Part shown: positions 1-6,815 of the stretch, piece by piece | How positions within the stretch are numbered: the stretch's first letter is position 1 | How the letters are laid out: each line of letters begins with the position of its first letter | Assembly: GCA_037442205.1 (NCBI GenBank) | Contig: JBBIQS010000144.1 | Coordinates: 1-10,461 of the forward strand | Source: JBBIQS01 sp037442205 | GTDB taxonomy: Bacteria; Myxococcota; Myxococcia; Myxococcales; UBA5297 | Reading direction: 5' to 3' | DNA: 10,461 nt | Notes under the pieces: model-generated | Database searches by the model: none | The model's input: the letters and a program-made list of their open reading frames with translations, nothing else | Told to the model about the DNA's origin: nothing | Program-made: the position numbers and the translations under genes

Positions 1-164
1 CAGCAGGGATCCGGCCCTCGGGGAGATCCCCTGCGAGGAACTGGCGCTCGGGCGTGCGTCGGCGATTGATATTGCGGGATGTACCGGCTGGGGAAGCGGG
101 TCTCGAGGCGATCCCATGCGGGGAGCCGGCCCTCGTGGGTGCGTCGGCGATTGATTTTGCGGGA
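1..164. repeat. Left block of dispersed 85-bp repeats (partial array)
   Basis: One full 85-bp unit lies at 64-148. It is preceded by the last 63 bases of another unit (1-63) and followed by the first ~16 bases of a third (149-164), after which similarity stops. The unit carries the core GGGATGTACCGGCTGGGGAA and the downstream GCGATCCC-tGCG segment. The same unit recurs in the same orientation at 3721-4139. The partial unit at 1-63 matches the long (117-bp) variant at 3804-3920, so the array continues beyond the left edge. Because 85 is not a multiple of three, each unit shifts the reading frame by one, so the open frames across it are not evidence of coding. No transposase or spacer structure accompanies it. 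After the array, 165-322 holds nothing I can identify. Confidence 0.85.
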
Positions 165-322
165 AGTGGCGGCGTTGGGCGCCAGTTCCTATGGCAGCCA
201 GCGCTCGACCACCTGCGAGAACGCGGTCGTCCCAGGCTGGGCGCCCCGCGACCTCGACTCCAGGCTCAGGTGGCGGCGTCAGCGCGGCGCAGGCGGGCGG
301 AACGAGAGGACAGATCTCGGGC

Positions 323-3070
323 TCACGGTCGTGTCTTCGCCGTGCTCCCAGCGCCCTCGACTCCGCGGCGGCGTCGCGAGCTCCGGAGAACGAGCGCCAG
401 GACCGCGAATGGCGCCGTGGCGGAGGCGGCGCTCGCCGATCCCGCTGCGCCGCGCAGGCAGCCGCAGCCGGCGGGGGCCGGCGGCCCGCCGGCGAAGGCG
501 CCGCAGAGCCCTCCCTCGCAGCGCCCGGAGCCGCACTCGCCGTGCTTGCTGCAGATCGCGCCGTCGGGACGGCCGACCGGCTGGCACCAGCCGCCGAGGC
601 ATTGACCCGCGGGGCAGTCGGCGTCGGCAGTACAGGAGCGCGCCTCGGTAAGCGCGATCGTCACGACGCCTCGCGAGGGCTGGCTGCGACAGCTCCCGGT
701 CTTCACCACACACCCCTGGTAGCGCCACTCCGCGCACTTCAGCCCGTCGCTCTCCGACAGTGCCACCAGCGAGCTTTCCTGGCAGGTGAGGCAGTAGCCG
801 TTGGTACAGGTCTGCCAGCTCGCGCAGTCGGCGGCAGAGTTGCACGAGCCCACAGGGCAGAGCTCGGAGTAGGTGAAGCGCTGCACGGAGGAAACGGGCC
901 CGACTGTTGCGCCCGGGTAGTCCCTCTCGGCACAAGCGGTCGCCGCGCTGGGGCTGTAGGCCGGGTAGATGATGGTTCCCAGCGCACAACGGCTTCCGGC
1001 GGCCTCGACGAAGACCGCTGAGCTGGGCAGTTGCTGGCAGGCGCCGTTGGCGCAGGTGCCTCGGGTGGTGCCCGAACAGTCGACCGGACAGGCCCGGCCA
1101 CAGCCGCCGCAATTCAGCGGATCGGTGCCGAGCTCCTTGCAGCCGCCGCCGCAGCACTGTTGGTTGAAGCTGCAGGAGAGGCCGCATCCGCCGCAGTTCT
1201 TTGGGTCATTCGACGGGTTCACGCAGCTACCGCCGCAGACCTCCGACGGTCTCGGGCAGACGCAGCTGCCCTTGGTGCAGCCGAAGCCTGGCGGACAGGC
1301 GGCGCCGCAGCCGCCGCAGTTGCTGGTGTCGGTCGACGGGTCCACGCAACTGCCGCCACAGACCAGCCTCGGGCTCGGACAGACGCAGGTGCCCCCGGCG
1401 CAGACGTTGGCCGGCGGGCAGGCGGTGCCGCAGTCGCCGCAGTGGAGCGGATCGGAGAGGGGGTCGGCGCACTTGCCGCCGCAGTCGAGCTGGCCGCTAG
1501 CGCAGACACAGGCGCCTCCCTGGCAGATCTTGCCGCCGGAGCAGGCCAGCCCGCAGCCGCTGCAGTTGGCGCGGTCGCTCGAGACGTCCTTGCAGCTGCC
1601 GGCGCAGTTGGTGAGGCCCGCCGCGCACAGGCGGGTGCAGGAGTACTGCCCCTCCCCGGACGAAGCGCCGAGGTCGACCGGGCCGGAGAACTGGTAGTTC
1701 GGAGGGCAACCCCCGCCGTCCCGGCTGACCCGCGCCGCGCCGCAGTAGTTGCCGCCGCTGCAGGTGTGCGAGAGGCCGCACACCACGCCTTGCGGGAGCC
1801 CGTCGGCATCTGCCGAGGCGACCGGCTGCGGCGATTCGGCGACGCACCCGAAGAAACCCGAGCCCGCGGAGGTGCCGAGGTCACCGAAGGCGGTGTAGTT
1901 GAAGCCGGCCGGACAGCTGGCGGGCTGTCCCTCCCGCACGATCGAGCCGAGGCACTGCGGCGAGGGCTGGCCCGAGTGGCCGTAGCCGCACAGGGTGCCC
2001 TGCGGCAGTGTCGCCAGCACGGTGTCGGCGGCGAGGGCGCAGGCGAAGAAGTTGGTGCCGGCGCCGGCGCCGAGATCGCAGATCTGGGTGAGCGTCCAGC
2101 CAGGCGGGCAGTTGCCGTTGGGCGCGTTCTGCTGGATACGGTTGCCGGCGCACGTCGGATTGGGGAAGTTGGCGGTGTGGCCAAGGCCGCAGAGGGTGCC
2201 GCGCGGGACGACGGGACCGCAGTTGCTGGTGCCGGCCGCCGGATCCACACAGGCGCCGCCGCACAGCAACCTCGGGCTCACGCAGGAGCAGGAGCCGCCG
2301 ACGCAGCTGAAGCCCGACGGGCAGCTGTTGCCGCAGCCGCCGCAGTTGGCCGCGTCGTTCGTGAGGTCCTGGCAGGCGCCGCCGCAGCTGGTAAGGCCCG
2401 CGACACAGGGGTGGGAGCAATAGTATTGCCCCTCCCCCGATGACGCGCCCATGTCGACGGGGCCGGAGAACTGGTAGCTCGGGGGGCAGCCCTTGCCGTT
2501 CCGGCCGACCTGCGCCGCGCCGCAGAAGTTGCCGGCGCCGCAGGTGTGCGAGAGGCCGCACACCACGCCCTGCGGGAGCCCGTCGGCGCCGCCCGCGGCG
2601 GCGGGCTGGGGCGAGGTGGCCACGCAGCCGAAGAAGCCCGAGCCCGAGGACGCACCGAAGTCGCCGAAGGCGCGGTAGGCGTATCCGGGCGGGCAGGTCG
2701 CGGGCTTGCCTTCCTCTACAACCGAGCCCAGGCACTTCGGCGAGGGTTGGCCGGAGTGGCCGTACCCGCACAGAGTGCCTTCCGGCAGCGTCGCCAGCGT
2801 CGTGTCGGCGGCGAGGGCGCAGGCGAAGAAGTTGGTGCCCGAGCTGGCGCCGAAATCGCAGATCTGAATGAGCGTCCAGCCGGGCGGGCAGTTGCCGTTC
2901 GGTGCGTCCCTCTGGATGCGGCGTCCGGCGCAGGTCGGATTGGGAAGGTTGGCGCTGTGGCCGAGGCCGCAGGTGGTTCCCCGCGGAACCAGGGCGTCCG
3001 CGCGCGTCACTCTTGGAGCAAGAGCGACCGCGATGAAGACGGTGAACAGTAGTGTTCGTCGACCAGCCAT
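323..3070 (-). CDS. Secreted Cys-rich repeat protein with MYXO-CTERM-like anchor
   Basis: This is a 915-residue exported protein of unknown specific role, probably anchored at the cell surface. Residues 1-24 form a signal peptide (basic MAGRR, hydrophobic core, likely cleavage after VTRA). Residues 29-84, 95-149 and 165-218 are three related modules with the pattern P-x-G-T/V-x-CG-x-GH ... C-P-P-x-Y/W ... D-x-GASSG ... C. The set repeats 260 residues later (289-478). Between and after the sets come about seven Cys-rich repeats of the type CGGxCVDxxxDxxNCGGCGxxC, known from myxobacterial surface proteins. A unique Cys-rich region follows, with two short 'C-x-DC-x-G-x-C' style motifs. The C-terminus has CGC at 869-871, a hydrophobic stretch at about 880-895 and SSRRRR at 897-902. 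This is the layout of MYXO-CTERM tails, which are thought to be cut by a myxosortase and retained in the outer envelope. The tail runs 13 residues past the arginines, slightly longer than usual. I chose the start at 3070 because it gives the signal peptide and has GAGGGG eight bases upstream. A weak -10-like TATTCT lies at 3137-3142 on the minus strand. No enzyme domain is recognised; adhesion or matrix binding is only a guess. Confidence 0.9.
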   Translation of the reverse strand: MAGRRTLLFTVFIAVALAPRVTRADALVPRGTTCGLGHSANLPNPTCAGRRIQRDAPNGNCPPGWTLIQICDFGASSGTNFFACALAADTTLATLPEGTLCGYGHSGQPSPKCLGSVVEEGKPATCPPGYAYRAFGDFGASSGSGFFGCVATSPQPAAAGGADGLPQGVVCGLSHTCGAGNFCGAAQVGRNGKGCPPSYQFSGPVDMGASSGEGQYYCSHPCVAGLTSCGGACQDLTNDAANCGGCGNSCPSGFSCVGGSCSCVSPRLLCGGACVDPAAGTSNCGPVVPRGTLCGLGHTANFPNPTCAGNRIQQNAPNGNCPPGWTLTQICDLGAGAGTNFFACALAADTVLATLPQGTLCGYGHSGQPSPQCLGSIVREGQPASCPAGFNYTAFGDLGTSAGSGFFGCVAESPQPVASADADGLPQGVVCGLSHTCSGGNYCGAARVSRDGGGCPPNYQFSGPVDLGASSGEGQYSCTRLCAAGLTNCAGSCKDVSSDRANCSGCGLACSGGKICQGGACVCASGQLDCGGKCADPLSDPLHCGDCGTACPPANVCAGGTCVCPSPRLVCGGSCVDPSTDTSNCGGCGAACPPGFGCTKGSCVCPRPSEVCGGSCVNPSNDPKNCGGCGLSCSFNQQCCGGGCKELGTDPLNCGGCGRACPVDCSGTTRGTCANGACQQLPSSAVFVEAAGSRCALGTIIYPAYSPSAATACAERDYPGATVGPVSSVQRFTYSELCPVGSCNSAADCASWQTCTNGYCLTCQESSLVALSESDGLKCAEWRYQGCVVKTGSCRSQPSRGVVTIALTEARSCTADADCPAGQCLGGWCQPVGRPDGAICSKHGECGSGRCEGGLCGAFAGGPPAPAGCGCLRGAAGSASAASATAPFAVLALVLRSSRRRRGVEGAGSTAKTRP
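1430..2989 (-). repeat. 780-bp in-gene tandem duplication
   Basis: Within the Cys-rich gene, 2210-2989 and 1430-2209 are two copies of one 780-bp (260-codon) block, with long near-identical DNA stretches at a constant offset of 780 (for example around 2820-2885 versus 2040-2105). Each copy encodes three ~55-residue GASSG modules followed by Cys-rich repeats. At the junction the Cys-rich repeat of copy 1 stops at NCG and reads straight into PVVPRG, the start of copy 2. In all other repeats NCG continues as GCG, so this marks the recombination point. The copies have diverged by many substitutions, mostly synonymous or conservative, with no frameshift, so both are probably maintained as protein. 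Confidence 0.9.
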
Positions 3071-3078
3071 TGTGGTGT

Positions 3079-3084
3079 CCCCTC
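3079..3084 (-). promoter_or_regulatory. Ribosome binding site deciding the start of the Cys-rich gene
   Basis: GAGGGG on the minus strand lies eight bases before the ATG at 3070. The frame is open to an earlier ATG at 3166, but that start would put 32 Arg-rich residues in front of the signal peptide. The motif and the signal peptide together support the later start. Confidence 0.65.
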
Positions 3085-3291
3085 GTCGTCGAATTCTCGA
3101 GCACCGCGAAGAGCGCCCGTGCTGAGTTTCGACGTGAGAATACACGACCCGACCCGGCGCGAGCATCGCGGTGAGCCCGGACGGCGTCGTCTACCTTGGG
3201 TCCCCAAGTGCATCGGCAGGGATCGAGCGCGACGGCGCCGCGTCCCTCGCCGGCGCGATGCGCACCGGGGAGGGATACGACAGAACCCACT

Positions 3292-3645
3292 GCCGGCGAG
3301 GGCGGGCTCCTCGGCGACGAGGAGCGGCGCATCATCTTCCCGGCGATCGACCGGGCGAAGGCCAAGGGAATCCGCGCCAGCGGTCCGCATCCGGCAGACG
3401 GCGTCATCCCAAGGGCGGCGAGAGGCGAGTACGACGCGGTGCTGACCATGTTCCACGACCAGGGACTGCCCGCGCTCAAGCTGCTCCACTTCGACGACGC
3501 GGTGAACGTCACCCTGGGACTGCCCAAGCCTCGCACCAGCCCGGATCACGGCGTGGCCTATGACATGGCCGGCCGGGGAGTCGCTCGCGCCGGCAGCATG
3601 CGGGCCGCGCTGCTGCTCGCGGCGCGGCTCGCCGGCGGGCGGTAG
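3292..3645 (+). pseudogene. pdxA: pdxA remnant, C-terminal third only
   Basis: The 117 codons and stop match the C-terminal part of 4-hydroxythreonine-4-phosphate dehydrogenase, a pyridoxal phosphate biosynthesis enzyme. The family landmarks in order are AGEGGLLGDEE, PAIDRAKAKGI-SGP-PAD, the metal-binding His in MFHDQG, LKLLHFDDAVNVTLGLP, RTSPDHG, and a final AGRG-ARAGSM-AAL-LAARLA. A complete PdxA is about 330 residues, so roughly the first two thirds, including the other metal-binding histidines and most of the substrate site, are absent. The bases just before 3292 read AACCCAC-TGCC, which would give the family motif NPHAGE if one base were restored. This suggests a frameshift at the break; further upstream no similarity is visible. 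A longer open frame from 3196 starts in unrelated sequence and has no good ribosome site. The remnant cannot be an active enzyme. A second, more decayed copy lies at 7530-7850. Confidence 0.85.
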
Positions 3646-3720
3646 CGGGCGTTCTCAGGCGGGATCGGGCGCTCTGCATCGGTCCCGGCGCGGGATTGGC
3701 TGGCGGGGGCGGTCCTTCAG

Positions 3721-4139
3721 TCGATCTTGCGGGATGCTCCGCCGGGGGAAGCGGGGTCCGGTGTGATCCCCTGCGGGGAACAGAGCCTCGCGGGTGTGTC
3801 CGCGATTGGTTTTGCGGGATGTACCGGCTGGGGAAGCGGGTCTTCAGGGCGATCCCCAGCAAGGCAACCGGCCCTCGGGGACATCCCCTGCGAGGTACAG
3901 GCCGTCGCGCGTGTGTCGGCGATTGGTTTTGCGGGATGTACCGGCTGGGGAAGCGGGTCTCGAGGCGATCCCCTGCGAGGAACCGGCGCTCGTGGGGGTG
4001 TCGGCGATTGATTTCGCGGGATGTACCGGCTGGGGAAGCGGCCTCCGAGGCGATCCCCTGCGGGGAACCGACCCACGTGGGTGTGCCGGCGTTTGATTTC
4101 GCGGGTTGTACTGGCTGGGGAAGCGGTCTCAGAGGCGAT
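3721..4139. repeat. Right block of dispersed 85-bp repeats (five units)
   Basis: Units begin at about 3723, 3804, 3921, 4006 and 4091, with spacings of 81, 117, 85 and 85 bases. The core GGGATGTACCGGCTGGGGAA is present in three units, and in slightly altered form in the first (GGATGCTCCGCCGGGGGAA) and last (GGTTGTACTGGCTGGGGAA). Each of the first four can form a stem between GGGGA and TCCCC about 18 bases apart. The last unit breaks off after GAGGCGAT, where the truncated gene sequence begins. The outer units are the most diverged, as expected for an array that grows from the middle. The block lies in the same orientation as the one at 1-164. All three forward frames and one reverse frame stay largely open and yield repetitive peptides, but the period of 85 shifts frame at each unit, so this is not a protein repeat. 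Confidence 0.9.
3827..3860. repeat. Perfect 8-bp stem-loop inside the long repeat unit
   Basis: GCTGGGGA (3827-3834) and TCCCCAGC (3853-3860) are exact inverted complements separated by 18 bases. In the other full units the right arm is TCCCCTGC (or TCCCATGC at 64-148), which leaves one or two mismatches in the same stem. The position is constant within the unit. It could act as a transcribed hairpin or a recombination or replication structure. No T-run follows it, so a classical terminator is unlikely. Confidence 0.5.
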
Positions 4140-4174
4140 ACTCCCTCGACGGCTACAAGCGCGCGACGTGGCGA

Positions 4175-4573
4175 ATGTCCAAGGCGCAGGTGAAGGCGAA
4201 TGTGGTCGACGCCAAGGAGCGTGGAGACGATCTAGTCGTCGATGATGGCGTCGTGATGGTCGGCATCCTCGCGAAGGTCACCTACATCTTCAACAACAAG
4301 ATGCTCGCGTCCGTCACCGCGGAGTGGACGGAGAAGGATGGCAAGCGCCACGAAGAGCCAGACGGCTGCGTCCAAGCGGCGGGGAGGCTCGCTGGGCGGC
4401 TTGACGTGGTGCCTGAGGCTTGGGCGACGCCGGACGGCCGCTTCCACGCGAGATGGATGGGGCCCAAGACGCAGATCGATCTCGAATGCGTACCGGCAGG
4501 CGACGACCGGCTACGCGGGTTGCTGGTCTACACTTCGGCCGACCTCGCAAGGGCTCTGCGCAAGACGCAGTGA
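4175..4573 (+). CDS. 5'-truncated small protein with a 'W-x-M-S-x-x-x-V-K' opening motif
   Basis: This is a 132-residue frame from the ATG at 4175. The frame is open upstream, and the codons before this ATG read GYKRATWR-MSKAQVK. That resembles the start of the mature domain in a group of exported bacterial proteins that begin 'F-R-G-x-x-WGMS-x-x-E-V-K'. Later features also fit that group: a KVTYIFNNKMLASV strand pair, a region ending in a Trp-containing HARWMGPKTQIDLE segment, and a closing LLVYTSADLA. Members normally have a signal peptide before this motif. Here the similarity ends within about ten codons, at the edge of the 85-bp repeat array, so the promoter, signal peptide and original start appear to be lost. 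No Shine-Dalgarno motif precedes 4175. The rest of the frame is intact, so the truncation is recent or the product is still used from a new start. The family match is by motif memory and the function is unknown. Confidence 0.5.
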   Translation: MSKAQVKANVVDAKERGDDLVVDDGVVMVGILAKVTYIFNNKMLASVTAEWTEKDGKRHEEPDGCVQAAGRLAGRLDVVPEAWATPDGRFHARWMGPKTQIDLECVPAGDDRLRGLLVYTSADLARALRKTQ

Positions 4574-4784
4574 CCGGAAGCGGTCGCTCGGCGCCCGGCG
4601 TAACCGGAGCACCGGCTGAGCAAGTTCCAGGACGCGCTGCCCGAGCCGATGGACGGTGGAGATGGTAGGGAACTGCCTGGGCGACGTGCCGGCGGCGAGG
4701 GCGTTCTGGGGTGCGGCAAAGGCGCAGGCAGCTGATCGGCGGGCTGACTAAGCGGCGACCGCGAGCGATCGAGGGGTACAGCAG

Positions 4785-5450
4785 ATGAACGACATGGTCC
4801 CATTTCCCCTTCGCGTGCTCCTCGCTGGCGTCGCGCTCGGTGCCCTTGTCGGCGGGTACTTTGGCGGCCCGATTGACGCCCTGCCATGCGCGATACTCGG
4901 TGCCGGCATCGCATACGGGTTCATCCTGATCAGTCGGCAGGTTGGCCGGTCAACCGGGCGGGAAATGGCCGCGGCCGTGGAGGCGCTATACCAGCGGCGC
5001 GTGGCACGGGGCGCCGCGGGACAGGCGCCGTGCATGCTCTGCGGTGGTGATCGAAAGTCGGCCGATGTGCAGCTGTGCGTTGCGTGCGCCGAGTTGTTGC
5101 GCACTGACGTGAAGAGCTTCATCCACCGATGCGACGGGTGTGGAGCAGGGTTCGTGACAGATGGCATTTTCGTCTACGCCCCCGAGATCGGTGGAGTGAA
5201 GCGAAGCCTATGCCTCTGCTGCCAGGACTACCTGGCGAAGCTGAGTCGGGACCCTGACTTGGTACTCCCGCTCCCCGGCTACGATGAAGAAGGCGGGGCC
5301 ATCAACCTGCGGTTTCCCTGGCACACGCCTTCGGAAAAGCTCGCCAAGCGGAACCATCAGGCACTGCTGCAGGCCGCGCTCATCGTTGAGGCGCGTCTGT
5401 CCGGAGCTACCGCAGTGCCAGATGCTCCAATCTTCCTTCGAGTGGGCTGA
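4785..5450 (+). CDS. Small membrane protein with paired CxxC zinc-finger-like motifs
   Basis: This is a 221-residue protein I do not recognise as a named family. Residues 10-27 and 35-52 are hydrophobic and likely form a membrane hairpin. A basic, helical linker (about 51-80) follows. The soluble part carries CMLC (83-86) with CVAC (98-101), then CDGC (116-119) with CLCC (143-146). This gives two four-Cys sets suited to binding zinc, one after the other. The last 60 residues have no Cys and end in a short helix rich in Ala and Leu. Start choice: the ATG at 4785 has GAGGGG at 4771-4776, eight bases upstream. A second ATG at 4794 is possible but less well spaced. The preceding 211 bases contain no gene I can support, and the gene stands alone on its strand. 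With no catalytic motif, a structural or regulatory metal-ribbon role at the membrane is the most that can be inferred. Confidence 0.8.
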   Translation: MNDMVPFPLRVLLAGVALGALVGGYFGGPIDALPCAILGAGIAYGFILISRQVGRSTGREMAAAVEALYQRRVARGAAGQAPCMLCGGDRKSADVQLCVACAELLRTDVKSFIHRCDGCGAGFVTDGIFVYAPEIGGVKRSLCLCCQDYLAKLSRDPDLVLPLPGYDEEGGAINLRFPWHTPSEKLAKRNHQALLQAALIVEARLSGATAVPDAPIFLRVG

Positions 5451-5570
5451 CGCGAGATGTTCCCGGACCTGCACCAGTAGCGAGCATCGATCCGCGTAGG
5501 CCTCTCGTCGGGTTCAGCGCCGGCGGCGCGGCTCAGCGCTCGCGGGGAAGCGTCGTCGGAAGGTTCGCTC

Positions 5571-5609
5571 GCACCAAACAACAAGGGGCCCCGGCACCCC
5601 GGAGCCCCT
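5571..5609 (-). terminator. Intrinsic terminator for the minus-strand gene at 5653-6462
   Basis: Positions 5584-5594 and 5599-5609 form an 11-bp GC-rich stem with one mismatch and a 4-base loop. Read on the minus strand, it is followed by TTGTTGTTT, a T-rich tail. It lies about 44 bases beyond the stop codon at 5653. The tail has the right polarity only for the minus strand, although the hairpin could also slow transcription arriving from the plus-strand gene ending at 5450. Confidence 0.8.
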
Positions 5610-5652
5610 CGCTGGCTTCTGACCGAATTGGTTTAGCTGCACAGCCCCACCT

Positions 5653-6462
5653 CTACGCCACCTTCTTCCCCTCGGGAACCGCCGCCGGGGCCTGAGCCGG
5701 CGTCTCCGCGGGCTTGTCCACCGGCTTCTCCTCCGGCTTGGCCACCGTCTTCTCTCCCTGCGCGCTGCCCTTGCCCTTGGCTCCCCTGGTCGCGTGCTGC
5801 TTGGCCTTTTTCTTCGTCTTCCTGGCCGCCGCCGACACCGTTACCGGCCGCAGCGAGGAGCGCACGTCGGGCCGGGCCAGGAGGACCGGGTCGTCGACGA
5901 TGCCAAGCCGGCGCAGGGCCATGCCCAGGTGATCGTAGGCCTCGTCGAGCAGGAGCCAGACCTCCCGCGCCGAGCCGGCCAGCTCCTTGTCGAACATCGG
6001 GTGGCCGCCGTTGGCCACCCGCTCCCGGGCCGCAACCAACTGCTGCACCACCTCCTTCACCGCCTCGGCCAACGGCGGCAGCGTGGTCGACTGGCTCTTC
6101 TCCGCCAGCTTGGCCAGTGCGCTGGCCTGCCACATCGGGTCGCTGTTCTCCCGCGTGGCCGCATCGGCCGCGGCCTGCATCCGCTCCAGCGCCATCGTCT
6201 CCCGGAGCACGCCGACGTAGGACCGCACCCTCCCTTCCAGCGCCGCCAGCCCGAACCGCGGCTGCGCCAGGTCCTCGCCCATGGCGTCGAGCCGAGGCTT
6301 GATCTGCTGCTCATTGATCTCCATCGCCTTCCTCGCCTTCTCGAAGGCCTGCGCGGCCTCCGGGTCTTGCGAGGCCAGCGTCTTCGACCTGGCCGCCACC
6401 GCGGCGGCGTTCTCCATCGGCGCGAACTCCATCAACGGCGACAGCGCTGCTTGTCTTGGCAT
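5653..6462 (-). CDS. Helical soluble protein with Lys/Ala/Pro-rich tail, function unknown
   Basis: This is a 269-residue protein without a signal peptide, membrane segment or cysteine. Residues 20-205 are predominantly helix-forming (Ala, Glu, Arg, Leu, Met-rich), including a long charged stretch at 30-105 and a Leu-rich segment AREVWLLLDEAYDHLGMAL at 165-183. From about 211 the sequence becomes a low-complexity tail with RKTKKKAK followed by repeated K-P-x-E/D and P-A units. The tail resembles those of histone H1-like or other nucleic-acid-associated bacterial proteins, but this is composition only. I chose the start at 6462 because GGAGG lies five bases upstream on the minus strand. A Met four codons earlier overlaps that motif, and the frame also stays open much further upstream into Arg-rich, non-protein-like sequence. 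It is divergent from the gene at 6816 and is followed by a strong terminator, so it is probably a single-gene transcript. I do not recognise the family. Confidence 0.8.
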   Translation of the reverse strand: MPRQAALSPLMEFAPMENAAAVAARSKTLASQDPEAAQAFEKARKAMEINEQQIKPRLDAMGEDLAQPRFGLAALEGRVRSYVGVLRETMALERMQAAADAATRENSDPMWQASALAKLAEKSQSTTLPPLAEAVKEVVQQLVAARERVANGGHPMFDKELAGSAREVWLLLDEAYDHLGMALRRLGIVDDPVLLARPDVRSSLRPVTVSAAARKTKKKAKQHATRGAKGKGSAQGEKTVAKPEEKPVDKPAETPAQAPAAVPEGKKVA

Positions 6463-6815
6463 TGCACCCTCCATTGGTTGGTCAGAAGCGCGGCCAGCCT
6501 GCACTCGCTCCCGCCGCCGAGGAAGGTGCCGCGTGCATCGAATCGGCGATGTCGTCGCCTCGCCGACAGCCAGGGCCGTTCCTCTGTCTTCGATTGGATG
6601 AATCCTGCCCCTGAAGGCCGCGGTTTTGGGCTCGGGACCGGCGTTCCCATGCGGCGATCGGGCCTTTCGGAGTCCTCTCCCCGGCCCCTGCTGGCGTCTA
6701 CTCACCAAGTCACTCCGTCGCTGGGCATCTTCAAGGGACGAGAACCTGGCTTCCCCAAGGCCCGACCAACCAGGCGTGGCCCGAGTCCGGTAGAATTCCC
6801 GGTGGAGGACCGACC
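6463..6815. other. Divergent intergenic region
   Basis: This stretch of 353 bases separates the starts of two divergent genes and should contain both promoters. I see GGAGG motifs next to each start and a TAGAAT at 6791-6796 that resembles a -10 box, but without a matching -35 and very close to the start at 6816. No convincing repeat, hairpin or RNA gene is visible. Confidence 0.45.

Noticed and set aside
1031..2443. 470-codon plus-strand open frame antisense to the Cys-rich gene
   Set aside because: Its Ala/Arg/Gly-rich composition mirrors the Cys/Gly codons of the minus-strand gene, which has a signal peptide, repeats and a sorting tail.
3071..3166. Upstream ATG at 3166 as the start of the Cys-rich protein
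   Set aside because: It would add 32 Arg-rich residues before a good signal peptide, and the GAGGGG site is placed for the ATG at 3070.
3196..3291. Start of an intact short pdxA-like gene at 3196
   Set aside because: The first ~30 codons have no similarity to PdxA, lack a ribosome site and are followed by an apparent one-base loss in the NPHAGE motif, so only a remnant from 3292 is supported.
1881..3536. 551-codon minus-strand open frame overlapping the Cys-rich gene and the first pdxA remnant
   Set aside because: It is Arg/Leu-rich, crosses two unrelated features and is out of frame with the Cys-rich protein. It exists because of composition.
1..4139. CRISPR array
   Set aside because: Units are 85-117 bases and contiguous, with graded divergence. 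There are no unique spacers of constant length between short identical repeats and no cas genes.
3721..4193. Repeat-encoded proteins, such as a frame with recurring AGCTGWGSG or DVPAGEAG peptides
   Set aside because: The 85-base period changes frame at every unit, so the peptides alternate between frames; several frames on both strands are equally open.
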